Positions 1-7,606 of a stretch of DNA of 54,005 nucleotides are shown here, piece by piece. The stretch spans positions 1-54,005 of the forward strand of contig SBGP01000097.1 in NCBI GenBank assembly GCA_006226595.1, in the 5' to 3' direction. How positions within the stretch are numbered: position 1 is the stretch's first letter; each line of letters begins with the position of its first letter. This stretch comes from Deltaproteobacteria bacterium. GTDB lineage: Bacteria; Myxococcota_A; UBA796; GCA-2862545. The notes under the pieces were generated by a model that worked only from the letters and a program-made list of their open reading frames with translations, made no database searches and was not told where the DNA came from. A program made the position numbers and the translations under genes.

Positions 1-2733
1 GCCGCCGCCACCGCCGCCACCGCCGTGGGTGCCGGGGTCGCCCGCAGTGCCGCTGGACGGGTACCACTCGTAGCCGGACAGGCTTCCGACCGGGCTGCTG
101 CCCGCGGGCCCGTTGCCGCCGGGGGACGAGGGGCAGCCGTTCTTGCCGTCCTCGCCGGGGGCCTCGGCCTGCGGGTCGCCGTCGCCGCAGCCCATGCCGC
201 CGTCGCCGCCGGTGTAGGAGCCGTCGCGACCACCGTCGCCACAGCCCTGGGCGACCCCGGACCAGGAGCCGCCGGAGGCGCCATCCTGGCCCCAGTTGCG
301 GTACTCGCCGTTTCCGCCCTTGCCGCCATCGCGGTTGGTGCCCGACTCGTCACCGCCGGCTCCGCCAGTGGTCACATTGGCCGAGAGGCTGGCGCCGTTT
401 GCGCCCTGGTCGCCGATCGAGCCGGAGGTGCCAGAGGTACCGGCGCCACCACGGCCCGCGTGCACGTTGCTGTTGCGCAGCACCGGGTTCGAGCCCGAGT
501 TGTACACGACCACGGTGATCGCCTCTTCGCCGGCGGTCGAGCGGTTCGTGGTGCTGAAGTCGATGGCGTCGAACACGGCTTGAGCGGTGAGCGTGTCGAA
601 GATCAGTGCGTTCTTCGCCGAGGAGCTGACCACCGAGCGGTTGCTCGAGGAGCGGGTCCCGAAGTCACTGCTGTAGCCGCCGTACACGGACACGCCGCCC
701 TTCGCGACCAGCGCCGAGGAGATGCTGTAGGTGCCCTCGTCCGCCGCGACCATGATGGTGTTGCGGCCACCCGAGCTCGCGGCGTTCAGGGCCGCGCCGA
801 TGGTCTTGAACGCCGTGTTCGGGGTGCGGCCATCGTTGGAGTTGCTGCCGCCGGTGTTCCGCACGAACAGCGCCCGCGAGTAGTCGCCGTCGACGCCGTC
901 GCAGTTCGAGTCCACACCGCTGGAGTCCGGGGAGTCGGCGGCACCCGGGTAGATGCTGCCACCCGAGCCGGCCACGTCGTTGCAGTCACCCTCGCAGGTG
1001 CTGTAGCCGTCGCCGTCGGCATCTGCCGGGTTCAGCGCGCCGTTGCCGTCGTCGCAGTCCCCCTCGCAGGTGCTGTACCCGTCGTTGTCGCCGTCGTTCG
1101 GCGTCAGCGTGCCGTCGCTGTCGTCGCAGTCACCCTCGCAGGTGCTGTACCCGTCGTTCTCGGCATCGTCGTGGTTCAGCGCCGCGTTGTTGTCGTCGCA
1201 GTCCTCGATCGTGCTGTTGTTCACCCACTGCAGGCCGGTGCCGTCGGGGTCGGTACACGTGAGCTGCGAGCCCGCGTTCACCGTCCATCCGTCGGTGTCC
1301 TTGTCGTTGTAGTAGGTGATGTTCGGGTTCTCGTCGACGGAGCCGTCGCAGTCCTGGTTGTAGCCGTCGCAGACGTCGGAAGCGGTGTTGCCGACGAAGC
1401 AGTCGCTGCCGCAAGCGAGCGGGTCGTCGTCGCAGTCGCCGTCACAGGTCGACTGCCCGTCGCCGTCGAGGTCCGCGGGGGTCAGCGACGCGTCATCGTC
1501 GTCGCAGTCACCCTGACAGGTCGTGTAGTTGTCGTTGTCGGCGTCGTCGACGTTGAGCGCGGGGTCGGTGTCGTCGCAGTCGCCGTCACAGCCGCTGGTG
1601 CCGTCGTTGTCGCCATCCGCCGGCGAGACATCGGGGTCCGCGTCGTTGCAGTCACCGGTGTACAGCGTCGTGCACGCAGAGTTCGAGGACTCGGCGCAGG
1701 TCGTGCCCGGGCAGTAGCAGTCGCCGTCTGCGTCGTAGGAGGGCGTGCCGTCGTCGACGCTGCCGTTGCAGTCGTTGTCGATGCCGTCCTCGAGCTCCGG
1801 CGCTCCGAGGTAGGTGTCCTCGTCGTCGTCGTCACAGTCGTCGAGCGGAAGGTTGCCCATGTACTGCGTGCACTGGTCGTCGACGTGGTTGTCGGCGTCG
1901 AGATCCTTGTCGTCGATGATGCCGTTGCAGTCGTTGTCGATGCCGTCGCAGACTTCGGGGTTGTTCGGGTAGCGATCCGGGTTGCCGTCATCGCAGTCAC
2001 CCTGGGCGGGCGACCAGCCGTCGTTGTCGTCGTCTCGCGCGGCGGGGTCCCGCACGCGAATCAGGATCTCGGCCTGGCTGGTGTTGCTGTCGTCGTCGGT
2101 CACCGAGAGCCGCACCGCGAAGTCGCCGAGGGGCGCGTCGACGAGGGTCGCTGTGGTCGCGCCGGTCGCCGAGGGCGGATTGCCGGCGCTGAGCACCTGG
2201 TTGCCGGTGTCCGCGTCGGTGACCGTCCAGATCGCCTGGAGCGTGTCCGGGGTCTGGTTCGGGTCGGTGACCGAGCCGAAGAACTGGATGGTGGCGCCGA
2301 GGTCGAAGCCCTGCAGGTTGGTCGGGCTCGAGATCTCCGCGATCGGCATCTGCGCCGCCGCCTCGACCGTGACGCTCACGGAGTCCTCGGCCTGGAGCCC
2401 CTCGGAGTCGGTCACCTGCACCGTGATGGTGTGCAGGCCGATCGACAGGGTCGACGCCAGGCGAGACAGGCCCGCCTCGTCGGGGGCCACCACCTCGCCG
2501 GCACCGAGCTCGCCGTCGAGGTTCGACTCCCACAGCACCCCGGCGATGTCGGCGAGGCCGTTGGCGTCGTCGACCTGGGCCCTGAAGTCGATGGTCTCGA
2601 GCTCGGTCCATACCGAGAGGTCGTCCGGCCGCTCGATGACGACGCCCGGAGCGACGTTGGCCTGCTCCTGGATGCTCACGTCGCCCGTGCAGCCCGCAAC
2701 AGCGAGCACGGCGAGGAGTGCGGATACGCGCAT
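1..2733 (-). CDS. Large MopE-like, beta-helix surface lipoprotein (3' end outside window)
   Basis: Translating the minus strand from the ATG at 2733 gives an open frame of 911 codons that runs off the left edge, so the C-terminus is missing. The start MRVSALLAVLAVAGC is a lipoprotein signal with lipobox VAGC. Two Ig/PKD-like domains follow (to about residue 225). Then come repeated Asp-rich units of the type DGDNDGYSTCEGDCDD (about residues 230-590), as in MopE-type and thrombospondin type 3 calcium-binding repeats. A stretch NTAFKTIGAALNAA / VSVYGGYSSDF is typical of right-handed beta-helix polymorphic outer-membrane proteins. The visible end is a glycine-rich, collagen-like region. Likely an outer-membrane-anchored, calcium-binding surface protein; ligand unknown. 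The opposite strand is also open for 933 codons but only as a Val/Ala/Gly-rich shadow. Confidence 0.88.
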   Translation of the reverse strand, partial: MRVSALLAVLAVAGCTGDVSIQEQANVAPGVVIERPDDLSVWTELETIDFRAQVDDANGLADIAGVLWESNLDGELGAGEVVAPDEAGLSRLASTLSIGLHTITVQVTDSEGLQAEDSVSVTVEAAAQMPIAEISSPTNLQGFDLGATIQFFGSVTDPNQTPDTLQAIWTVTDADTGNQVLSAGNPPSATGATTATLVDAPLGDFAVRLSVTDDDSNTSQAEILIRVRDPAARDDDNDGWSPAQGDCDDGNPDRYPNNPEVCDGIDNDCNGIIDDKDLDADNHVDDQCTQYMGNLPLDDCDDDDEDTYLGAPELEDGIDNDCNGSVDDGTPSYDADGDCYCPGTTCAESSNSACTTLYTGDCNDADPDVSPADGDNDGTSGCDGDCDDTDPALNVDDADNDNYTTCQGDCDDDDASLTPADLDGDGQSTCDGDCDDDPLACGSDCFVGNTASDVCDGYNQDCDGSVDENPNITYYNDKDTDGWTVNAGSQLTCTDPDGTGLQWVNNSTIEDCDDNNAALNHDDAENDGYSTCEGDCDDSDGTLTPNDGDNDGYSTCEGDCDDGNGALNPADADGDGYSTCEGDCNDVAGSGGSIYPGAADSPDSSGVDSNCDGVDGDYSRALFVRNTGGSNSNDGRTPNTAFKTIGAALNAASSGGRNTIMVAADEGTYSISSALVAKGGVSVYGGYSSDFGTRSSSNRSVVSSSAKNALIFDTLTAQAVFDAIDFSTTNRSTAGEEAITVVVYNSGSNPVLRNSNVHAGRGGAGTSGTSGSIGDQGANGASLSANVTTGGAGGDESGTNRDGGKGGNGEYRNWGQDGASGGSWSGVAQGCGDGGRDGSYTGGDGGMGCGDGDPQAEAPGEDGKNGCPSSPGGNGPAGSSPVGSLSGYEWYPSSGTAGDPGTHGGGGGGGG

Positions 2734-2875
2734 GATCTGCTCCACGATTCGGCCGAATCATACGTGAAGCCGGCGTACATCGCCACACACATCGGCTCGG
2801 ACGCGCCAGATCGCAAAGCGGGTTGAAAGGCGAAGAACCGCCCGGGGTCGCGCTTTCGAGAACGGCCGTCCTGAA

Positions 2876-2928
2876 ATGGCGGCTCGGCGACCGCCATGCC
2901 GACGCGGCACACCGCTTGCAGTGCAAGC
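2876..2928. promoter_or_regulatory. Two inverted repeats in the divergent promoter region
   Basis: The 210-bp gap between the surface lipoprotein (start 2733, minus) and the hydrolase (start 2944, plus) holds ATGGCGG (2876-2882) facing CCGCCAT (2891-2897) with an 8-nt spacer, and GCTTGCA-G-TGCAAGC (2914-2928), a perfect 7+7 palindrome. The second ends 15 nt before the hydrolase start codon, next to its ribosome binding site AGGAG. The position suits a repressor operator; no regulator is encoded nearby, so this is inference from symmetry alone. Confidence 0.4.
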
Positions 2929-2943
2929 CTGGCAGGAGAGCCG

Positions 2944-3144
2944 ATGCCCCGCCCCCTTCACGCCCTCGTCCTGCTCGCCACCGCCTGCGGAGGCCCCGAC
3001 GACACCGCCGACACGGGCACGCTTCCCGCGATCTCGTGGCAGCCCTGCACGATGTACACGCAGACCGACGCCGACCAGGGTGAGTGCGCGGTGCTCGACG
3101 TACCCCTCGACCACGACGACCCGACGCTGGGCGAGATCCCCTGA
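2944..3144 (+). CDS. TAP-type alpha/beta hydrolase, N-terminal part (frameshifted)
   Basis: This 66-residue frame starts at ATG 2944 behind AGGAG and reads MPRPLHALVLLATACGG, a lipoprotein signal with lipobox ATAC. It continues into WQPC...ECAVLDVPLDHDDPTLGEIP, the usual beginning of secreted tripeptidyl-peptidase-like (TAP family) hydrolases. It then meets TGA at 3142-3144. Family members continue here with a strand like the LSVRRY read in the other frame directly after the C run 3138-3141. Adding one C to that run joins both parts without loss. The gene therefore has either a one-base deletion or an assembly error. See the next entry for the enzyme body. Confidence 0.7.
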   Translation: MPRPLHALVLLATACGGPDDTADTGTLPAISWQPCTMYTQTDADQGECAVLDVPLDHDDPTLGEIP

Positions 3145-4916
3145 GCGTGCGGCGATATCGCACATCCGATCAGCCGACCGGACAGCTGTGGCTCGTCCAG
3201 GGCGGACCCGGCGGCACGGTGCTGCGCTTCGACGACATCCTCCCCGCCTTTGCCGAGCGCAGCGGCGGCATGGACGTGTACACGGTCGAGCACCGCGGTG
3301 TCGGCGACTCCGGACGGGTCGGCTGCCCCGATCAGGAGGACCCCGCGAGTCCCTCGGGCACCGGGTTCACGGTCGACGAACTCACCCCCTGCCTCGACGC
3401 CGTTCGGGCAAACCACGACCTGGCGATGTACACGCCCACCGCCTCCGCCCGGGACCTGAAGTGGGTCATGGACCGCGCGGCCGAGCCCGGCCAGACCACC
3501 CACGTCTTCGGCGTGTCCTACGGCGGGCTCGTGGTCCAGCGCTTCGCCAGCCTGTTTCCCGACGGTGCGGACTCGCTCATCCTCGACACCCCGGTCGGGC
3601 ACCGCCGCGGACTGGTGCCGATGCGCTGGATTGCGAACAACGACGAAGTCGCCCGCGAGCTCTTCGACCGCTGCGCCGCCGACGCCCAGTGTCTCGCCGA
3701 CGTCGGCGGAGACCCCGCCGCCAGGCTGCGAAGCGTGCTCGTGGACGTGGGCACCACCTGCCCGGAGCTCGGCGGCGACGCTCGCCTGCTCAAGCGCCAG
3801 ATGACGAGCATGCTCGAGACGCCGGGGGTGCGCGACGCGTTGCCCGCCTTCGTCACCCGCCTCGAGCGCTGCGACCCCGCCGACGTGACGGCCATGCAGC
3901 TCGCCCTCACCGCGCGCGAGCGCCTGTACACGGTTCCCAGCCACCCGGACGCCACCGCGGCCGAGTCGCTGTTCACCCTGGGCACGGTGATCACGCGCAC
4001 CGAGTGGTGGGAAGCCCAGCCCCCCACCCTCGCCGAGTACCAGGCGGGACTCGATGGGGCGCTGATGGCCGCCGGCGTCAACGAGCTCGTGTACCCGTCG
4101 GTAGCGGCCTTCGAGAGCTATGCACCCGACGCCTGGCACGAGCAGCTACCGACCACGGACATGCCCGTGCTGCGGATGTACGGCGAGCTCGACATGCGCG
4201 TGCCGCCCTCGGAGACAGTGGGTCTGCGCGAGGCGTTCTCGAGGCCCGCGCAGTGGTCGGTGGGCTTCGCGAACGGCACGCACGCGATGCACCGCGTGCG
4301 CGCAGACGACGGCGCGGTCGGGACCGGCTGCTTCTGGGACCTGTTCGAGGACTTCCTGGCCGTCCCGTACGCCACGCCCGACAGCGCGTGCACGGCGGAC
4401 TTCGAGCCCATCGACTTCTCGGGCGATGCCACTCGCGCACAGCAGATCTTCGGGACCAGCGACTTCTACGGACCACTGAGCCCACGCGCGAGCCGCGCTA
4501 GGCTGTCCCATGCTCGTGCTGCTCGCCCTCACCGCGCTCGGCCAGTCCCTCGAAGACACGCCCATCGAGGCGCTCACCCTGCGCTTCGACACCCGGTACG
4601 ACGTGATCGACTGGGGTCGTGCCGAGCACCGCCTGCAGAACTCCGCGTTGGTCGCGTTCCAGGTCGACCTGTTCGCCGGCATCGACCTCGCTGGCATGGC
4701 GAGCACCGGGCCGCGGTTCACCTCGCGGTGGTCCACGTGGCACGACCTGCGAGGCGACGAGCCGGACCGCATGGCCCTGTCGCTGCGGCAGCTCTACCTC
4801 GAGCGTTGGTTCGGCGATGCGGTGCGCCTGCAGGCGGGCGCGCTCTCGCCGGTCAAGGGCGACGTGTCGACCAGCGGCCTCGAGGACCTCGGGTGGATCG
4901 ACGGAATGCGCGGTGA
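3141..4916 (+). CDS. TAP-type alpha/beta hydrolase, catalytic body (frameshifted, runs past its natural end)
   Basis: The frame carries the enzyme core: LWLVQGGPGG (oxyanion region), the nucleophile elbow GVSYGG, an acid in LRMYGELDMRVPP and the histidine in NGTHAMHR, in the order of the TAP / proline-iminopeptidase-like hydrolases. Such enzymes are exported peptidases or esterases, matching the lipoprotein signal in the upstream frame. No good start lies in this frame (ATG 3084 and GTG 3147 are the candidates), which supports the frameshift at 3138-3141. Homology-like sequence ends near FGTSDFYGP (about 4475). Beyond that the frame only continues as Arg/Ala-rich sequence to 4916, inside the next gene. 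A TGA in the neighbouring frame at 4477-4479 is a likely original stop, so a second indel near the end is possible. Confidence 0.72.
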   Translation: MSVRRYRTSDQPTGQLWLVQGGPGGTVLRFDDILPAFAERSGGMDVYTVEHRGVGDSGRVGCPDQEDPASPSGTGFTVDELTPCLDAVRANHDLAMYTPTASARDLKWVMDRAAEPGQTTHVFGVSYGGLVVQRFASLFPDGADSLILDTPVGHRRGLVPMRWIANNDEVARELFDRCAADAQCLADVGGDPAARLRSVLVDVGTTCPELGGDARLLKRQMTSMLETPGVRDALPAFVTRLERCDPADVTAMQLALTARERLYTVPSHPDATAAESLFTLGTVITRTEWWEAQPPTLAEYQAGLDGALMAAGVNELVYPSVAAFESYAPDAWHEQLPTTDMPVLRMYGELDMRVPPSETVGLREAFSRPAQWSVGFANGTHAMHRVRADDGAVGTGCFWDLFEDFLAVPYATPDSACTADFEPIDFSGDATRAQQIFGTSDFYGPLSPRASRARLSHARAARPHRARPVPRRHAHRGAHPALRHPVRRDRLGSCRAPPAELRVGRVPGRPVRRHRPRWHGEHRAAVHLAVVHVARPARRRAGPHGPVAAAALPRALVRRCGAPAGGRALAGQGRRVDQRPRGPRVDRRNAR

Positions 4917-5505
4917 GTGGCACCACCAGGGCTTCGTGCTCGAGCTGGTTGGCGGCAGTCTCACCGACACCGACGAGCCCGACTTGTTCATCCGCCGCCG
5001 AGAGCTCGACTACGCCGAGATCGAGCTCGGCCAGGACCTGCCGCGGGGCTTCGAGGTGGAGGTCGCCGCACACCTGCTCGGCGTCGTGCCCTATGCGAAG
5101 TCCGAGGTCGGCTGGACCGGGGTCGACGCCGACGGCCGACAATTGACGTTGCGCCTCGAGGGGGGCGTGAACCTCGACGACGGCGCGACCACGGCCATCG
5201 CGAGCCTGCGCACCGATCTCGGCGTGCTGATCACCGCCCGCGAGGGATGGGAGGAACGCGCAGCGCTTCGCGCACTCTGCCGCTGGGTCGATCCCGCGTA
5301 CGGCGAGCTCGGCGCGCTGTCCGAGGACTTCTACCAGTTCGGGACGGAGTGCCGGGTGCGCGTGTCCGGCAAGCTGGACGAGCGGGGCATCCTCGGCTGG
5401 GACCTGCGCTACATCGCACCGGTCAGCGAGGGTCTGCTCCCGCGCTTCGACGCGGCGCTGACCGCCAAGCTCAAGCTGAACCGCGAGGACTCACGCGACC
5501 CGTGA
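4510..5505 (+). CDS. Putative outer-membrane beta-barrel protein
   Basis: 331 residues from ATG 4510. The N-terminus MLVLLALTALGQS is a short signal peptide. The rest is a series of alternating amphipathic strands, for example LRLEGGVNLDDGATTAIASL, with phrases typical of porin-like barrels (MALSLRQLYLERWFGD...LQAGALSPVKGD). It contains no catalytic motif that I recognise and I cannot name a family. Probably an outer-membrane channel or barrel. It overlaps the unnatural extension of the upstream hydrolase frame, and its last 15 bases overlap the convergent glycosyltransferase gene. Strand prediction is by eye, so the function is inference. Confidence 0.72.
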   Translation: MLVLLALTALGQSLEDTPIEALTLRFDTRYDVIDWGRAEHRLQNSALVAFQVDLFAGIDLAGMASTGPRFTSRWSTWHDLRGDEPDRMALSLRQLYLERWFGDAVRLQAGALSPVKGDVSTSGLEDLGWIDGMRGEWHHQGFVLELVGGSLTDTDEPDLFIRRRELDYAEIELGQDLPRGFEVEVAAHLLGVVPYAKSEVGWTGVDADGRQLTLRLEGGVNLDDGATTAIASLRTDLGVLITAREGWEERAALRALCRWVDPAYGELGALSEDFYQFGTECRVRVSGKLDERGILGWDLRYIAPVSEGLLPRFDAALTAKLKLNREDSRDP

Positions 5506-6738
5506 CGCCGCGGCCTCGGCGCTGAACAGCTGCTCGATCAGCTCGAGAGCGCGCTTCGCACCGCCAGCCTCGCGAAAGCCCTCGGCGACGCGCTCGGCAC
5601 CCTCGCGGCTCTCGCGAGCCCGATGGATGGCCGCCTTGAGCCGCGCCGCGGTCAGCTGGTTGCGGGGCACGAACGTCCCGCCGCCACACACCTCGGCACG
5701 CCGTGCGGACTCGCTCTGGTCGCGCCCCCACGGCACGACGCACACGGGCACCCCGACCGCGAGCGCGCGCTGGACCGTTCCCATGCCTCCGTGGGTGACG
5801 ACGACGTCCATCTCGGGCACGACCGCGGCGTGGGGCAGGTACTTCTCGATCCGCACGCGGTCGTGGGGGGCATCGAACGAGGACGGGTCGAGGGCCGAGG
5901 TCGTGACGATGACGCTACCGGGCTCGTCCGCGAGCGCCGCCAGCGCGGTCTCGATGATGGCGCCGTCGTTCTGGATCTCCGTGGACACGCTGACGAGCAC
6001 CCGTGGTCTCGGCAGGTCGTGCACCCAGTCCGGACACTCGCCCGGCGGTGCCCACAGGCCGGGGCCAAGCGCCGCGAACCCTTCCGGCCAGCGCGTTCGT
6101 GCGTACTCGAACGGCTCGGCGGTGCGGTACAGCGTGAGCGGCGCCTGCAGGAACAGGTCCTCGTAGGAAGGCAGCGGGGCGAGGCCATGCTCGGCTCGAA
6201 GGCGGTTGAGGCCGGCCAGTTCCCCGCGTGTGGCGACGCTCAGCACCGCTCGGAACGCGGTATCCCGCAGCCGTCCCAGGGCTCCGGCTGGCGGCGCAAA
6301 GCCAGGTCCAAAGGCCGGGACCATCGGGTCCGAGGTCGGCAGGCAGAACGGCATGAACATCGCCCAGCGCAGCCCCTCGCGCTGCGCGAAGATCGCGCCG
6401 CCCCAGGTGTTCACGTCGACGAGCAGCAGATCGGGCTTCACCTCGGCGACCGTGGCCTCGAGGTCCTCGATCTCGTGGGGCGCACGGCGGAGCCAGCAGT
6501 CGAAAGCAAGCTTGAACTGCGACAGCGGGTGGGTGCCCCGAAAGTCCTCGAGCACGAGAGCCTCGATGGCGTCAGCGATCGGGCGATGCTCCAGTCCCTG
6601 GGCTTCGACCCGCTCGCGCTCGTCGGCGAGGGTCTGGATCACGACGCGATAGCCGGCGTCCCGCAGCGCGAGGGCGACGTCCATCATCGGGTAGAGGTGG
6701 CCGCGCGCGGGCGACGTGTAGATCAGGACGGTGCGCAT
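5491..6738 (-). CDS. MGT-type (UDP-glycosyltransferase-like) glycosyltransferase
   Basis: 415 residues from ATG 6738. It begins MRTVLIYTSPARGHLYPMMD, the acceptor-side Rossmann start of GT1-family enzymes. The donor-side half contains VVTHGGMGTVQRALAVGVP and VVPWGRDQSESARRAEVCGGG, the conserved nucleotide-sugar binding signature of macrolide/flavonoid-type glycosyltransferases (His in THGGMGT, acidic Q/E-rich end). It would transfer a sugar from an NDP-sugar to a hydrophobic small molecule such as a sterol, carotenoid or antibiotic. The start overlaps the end of the TetR gene by 16 bp, so the two are translationally coupled and the repressor probably controls it. A longer frame upstream of ATG 6738 is Arg-rich shadow and was not used. 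Confidence 0.9.
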   Translation of the reverse strand: MRTVLIYTSPARGHLYPMMDVALALRDAGYRVVIQTLADERERVEAQGLEHRPIADAIEALVLEDFRGTHPLSQFKLAFDCWLRRAPHEIEDLEATVAEVKPDLLLVDVNTWGGAIFAQREGLRWAMFMPFCLPTSDPMVPAFGPGFAPPAGALGRLRDTAFRAVLSVATRGELAGLNRLRAEHGLAPLPSYEDLFLQAPLTLYRTAEPFEYARTRWPEGFAALGPGLWAPPGECPDWVHDLPRPRVLVSVSTEIQNDGAIIETALAALADEPGSVIVTTSALDPSSFDAPHDRVRIEKYLPHAAVVPEMDVVVTHGGMGTVQRALAVGVPVCVVPWGRDQSESARRAEVCGGGTFVPRNQLTAARLKAAIHRARESREGAERVAEGFREAGGAKRALELIEQLFSAEAAASRVA

Positions 6739-7319
6739 GGCGCCTCCAGGACGGCTCGCACGAGCCGGGTGATGACCGCGCGGGCGGCCTCGGGGGAGCG
6801 CCCGAGATCGAGGCGCAGCAGCTTCCACACGTAGAGATCGGTCGCGGCGACGAGCGCGTCGACATCGGCGTCCCAGCGCTCGCCTCTCGGGTCGAGGTGA
6901 GGCCCGAAGCAGCGCTCGACCCACGCGCGGTGGTACGCGCGCCCCTGGACCACGGCCTCGCGGGCGAGCTCGCTCGACCCGGACTCCTGGGCGAGCAGGT
7001 TGAGGACGAACACGCCGGAGCTCTCGTAGTGCGTGAGCAAGCCCGCCAGGGCCGCGTCCACATCTCCGGGCTCGGAGGTGCCCCGCTCCGCCTCGACCCG
7101 GTCGCGCACTCGCGCGACCACCGCCTCGATGCAGCCCTCGCGAGAGCCCATGTGCCGAAGCACCGTCTGGACCGTGACCCCGGAGCGCTCGGCGATGGCC
7201 TTGAGGGTGACCGCCTCCTCCTTCTCGGATCCGAGCAGCGCCTCGGTCGAGTCGACGATGCGTTCGGCGGTGAGCGCGGCACGCTCGGCACGCCGGCGGT
7301 TGTCGTAGGTCCGGGTCAC
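6723..7319 (-). CDS. TetR-family transcriptional repressor
   Basis: 198 residues with a GTG start at 7319 preceded by GGAG. Residues 15-65 form the TetR helix-turn-helix: AERIVDSTEALLGS...VTLKAIAERSGVTVQTVLRHMGSREG. The remaining helical domain would bind an inducer. It is the first gene of a two-gene unit with the glycosyltransferase (16-bp overlap), the arrangement of a repressor that senses a small molecule and releases an enzyme that glycosylates it. A palindrome sits exactly in its own promoter (see next entry), so negative autoregulation is likely. The ligand is unknown. Confidence 0.92.
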   Translation of the reverse strand: MTRTYDNRRRAERAALTAERIVDSTEALLGSEKEEAVTLKAIAERSGVTVQTVLRHMGSREGCIEAVVARVRDRVEAERGTSEPGDVDAALAGLLTHYESSGVFVLNLLAQESGSSELAREAVVQGRAYHRAWVERCFGPHLDPRGERWDADVDALVAATDLYVWKLLRLDLGRSPEAARAVITRLVRAVLEAPCAPS

Positions 7320-7331
7320 GGGGGCTCCATT

Positions 7332-7384
7332 TTCATGTTCAGCCTACCCACATCAATATTTGATGTCAATAATACAAACATGAA
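7332..7384 (-). promoter_or_regulatory. TetR gene promoter with nested operator palindrome
   Basis: On the minus strand TTGACA (7369-7364) and TAGGCT (7346-7341) are separated by 17 nt, a good sigma-70-type promoter reading into the TetR gene. The spacer is filled by the perfect palindrome ACATCAA-TAT-TTGATGT (7350-7366). An outer pair, TTCATGTT (7332-7339) and AACATGAA (7377-7384), has exactly the same centre (7358). The segment is strikingly AT-rich compared with its surroundings. A repressor bound here would block RNA polymerase. The rest of the gap up to 7606 shows nothing else clear. Confidence 0.72.
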
Positions 7385-7606
7385 TTGTGCTGCCCATATG
7401 CCACGTCTCTCGGCACTTTCCATACAGGTGTCGCGCACCGCGCACCCGACCGCGAGCGCATCGACCGGATCGCCATCCCGAAAAAAGTGCTGCCGTCCAC
7501 GCAGGGTGGTGCCGCATCCGCACACATCTGTCCGCGAGGCGACACTCGCACTCGTCGAGAGCGCGCTATTCTGGCGCATATCCGCCACTCCTCGGCTGGA
7601 GCCCTC

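Noticed and set aside
25-2826. 933-codon open frame on the plus strand rich in Val, Ala, Gly and Arg
   Set aside because: It is the antisense shadow of the Asp-rich MopE-like gene on the minus strand, which has a signal peptide and real repeats.
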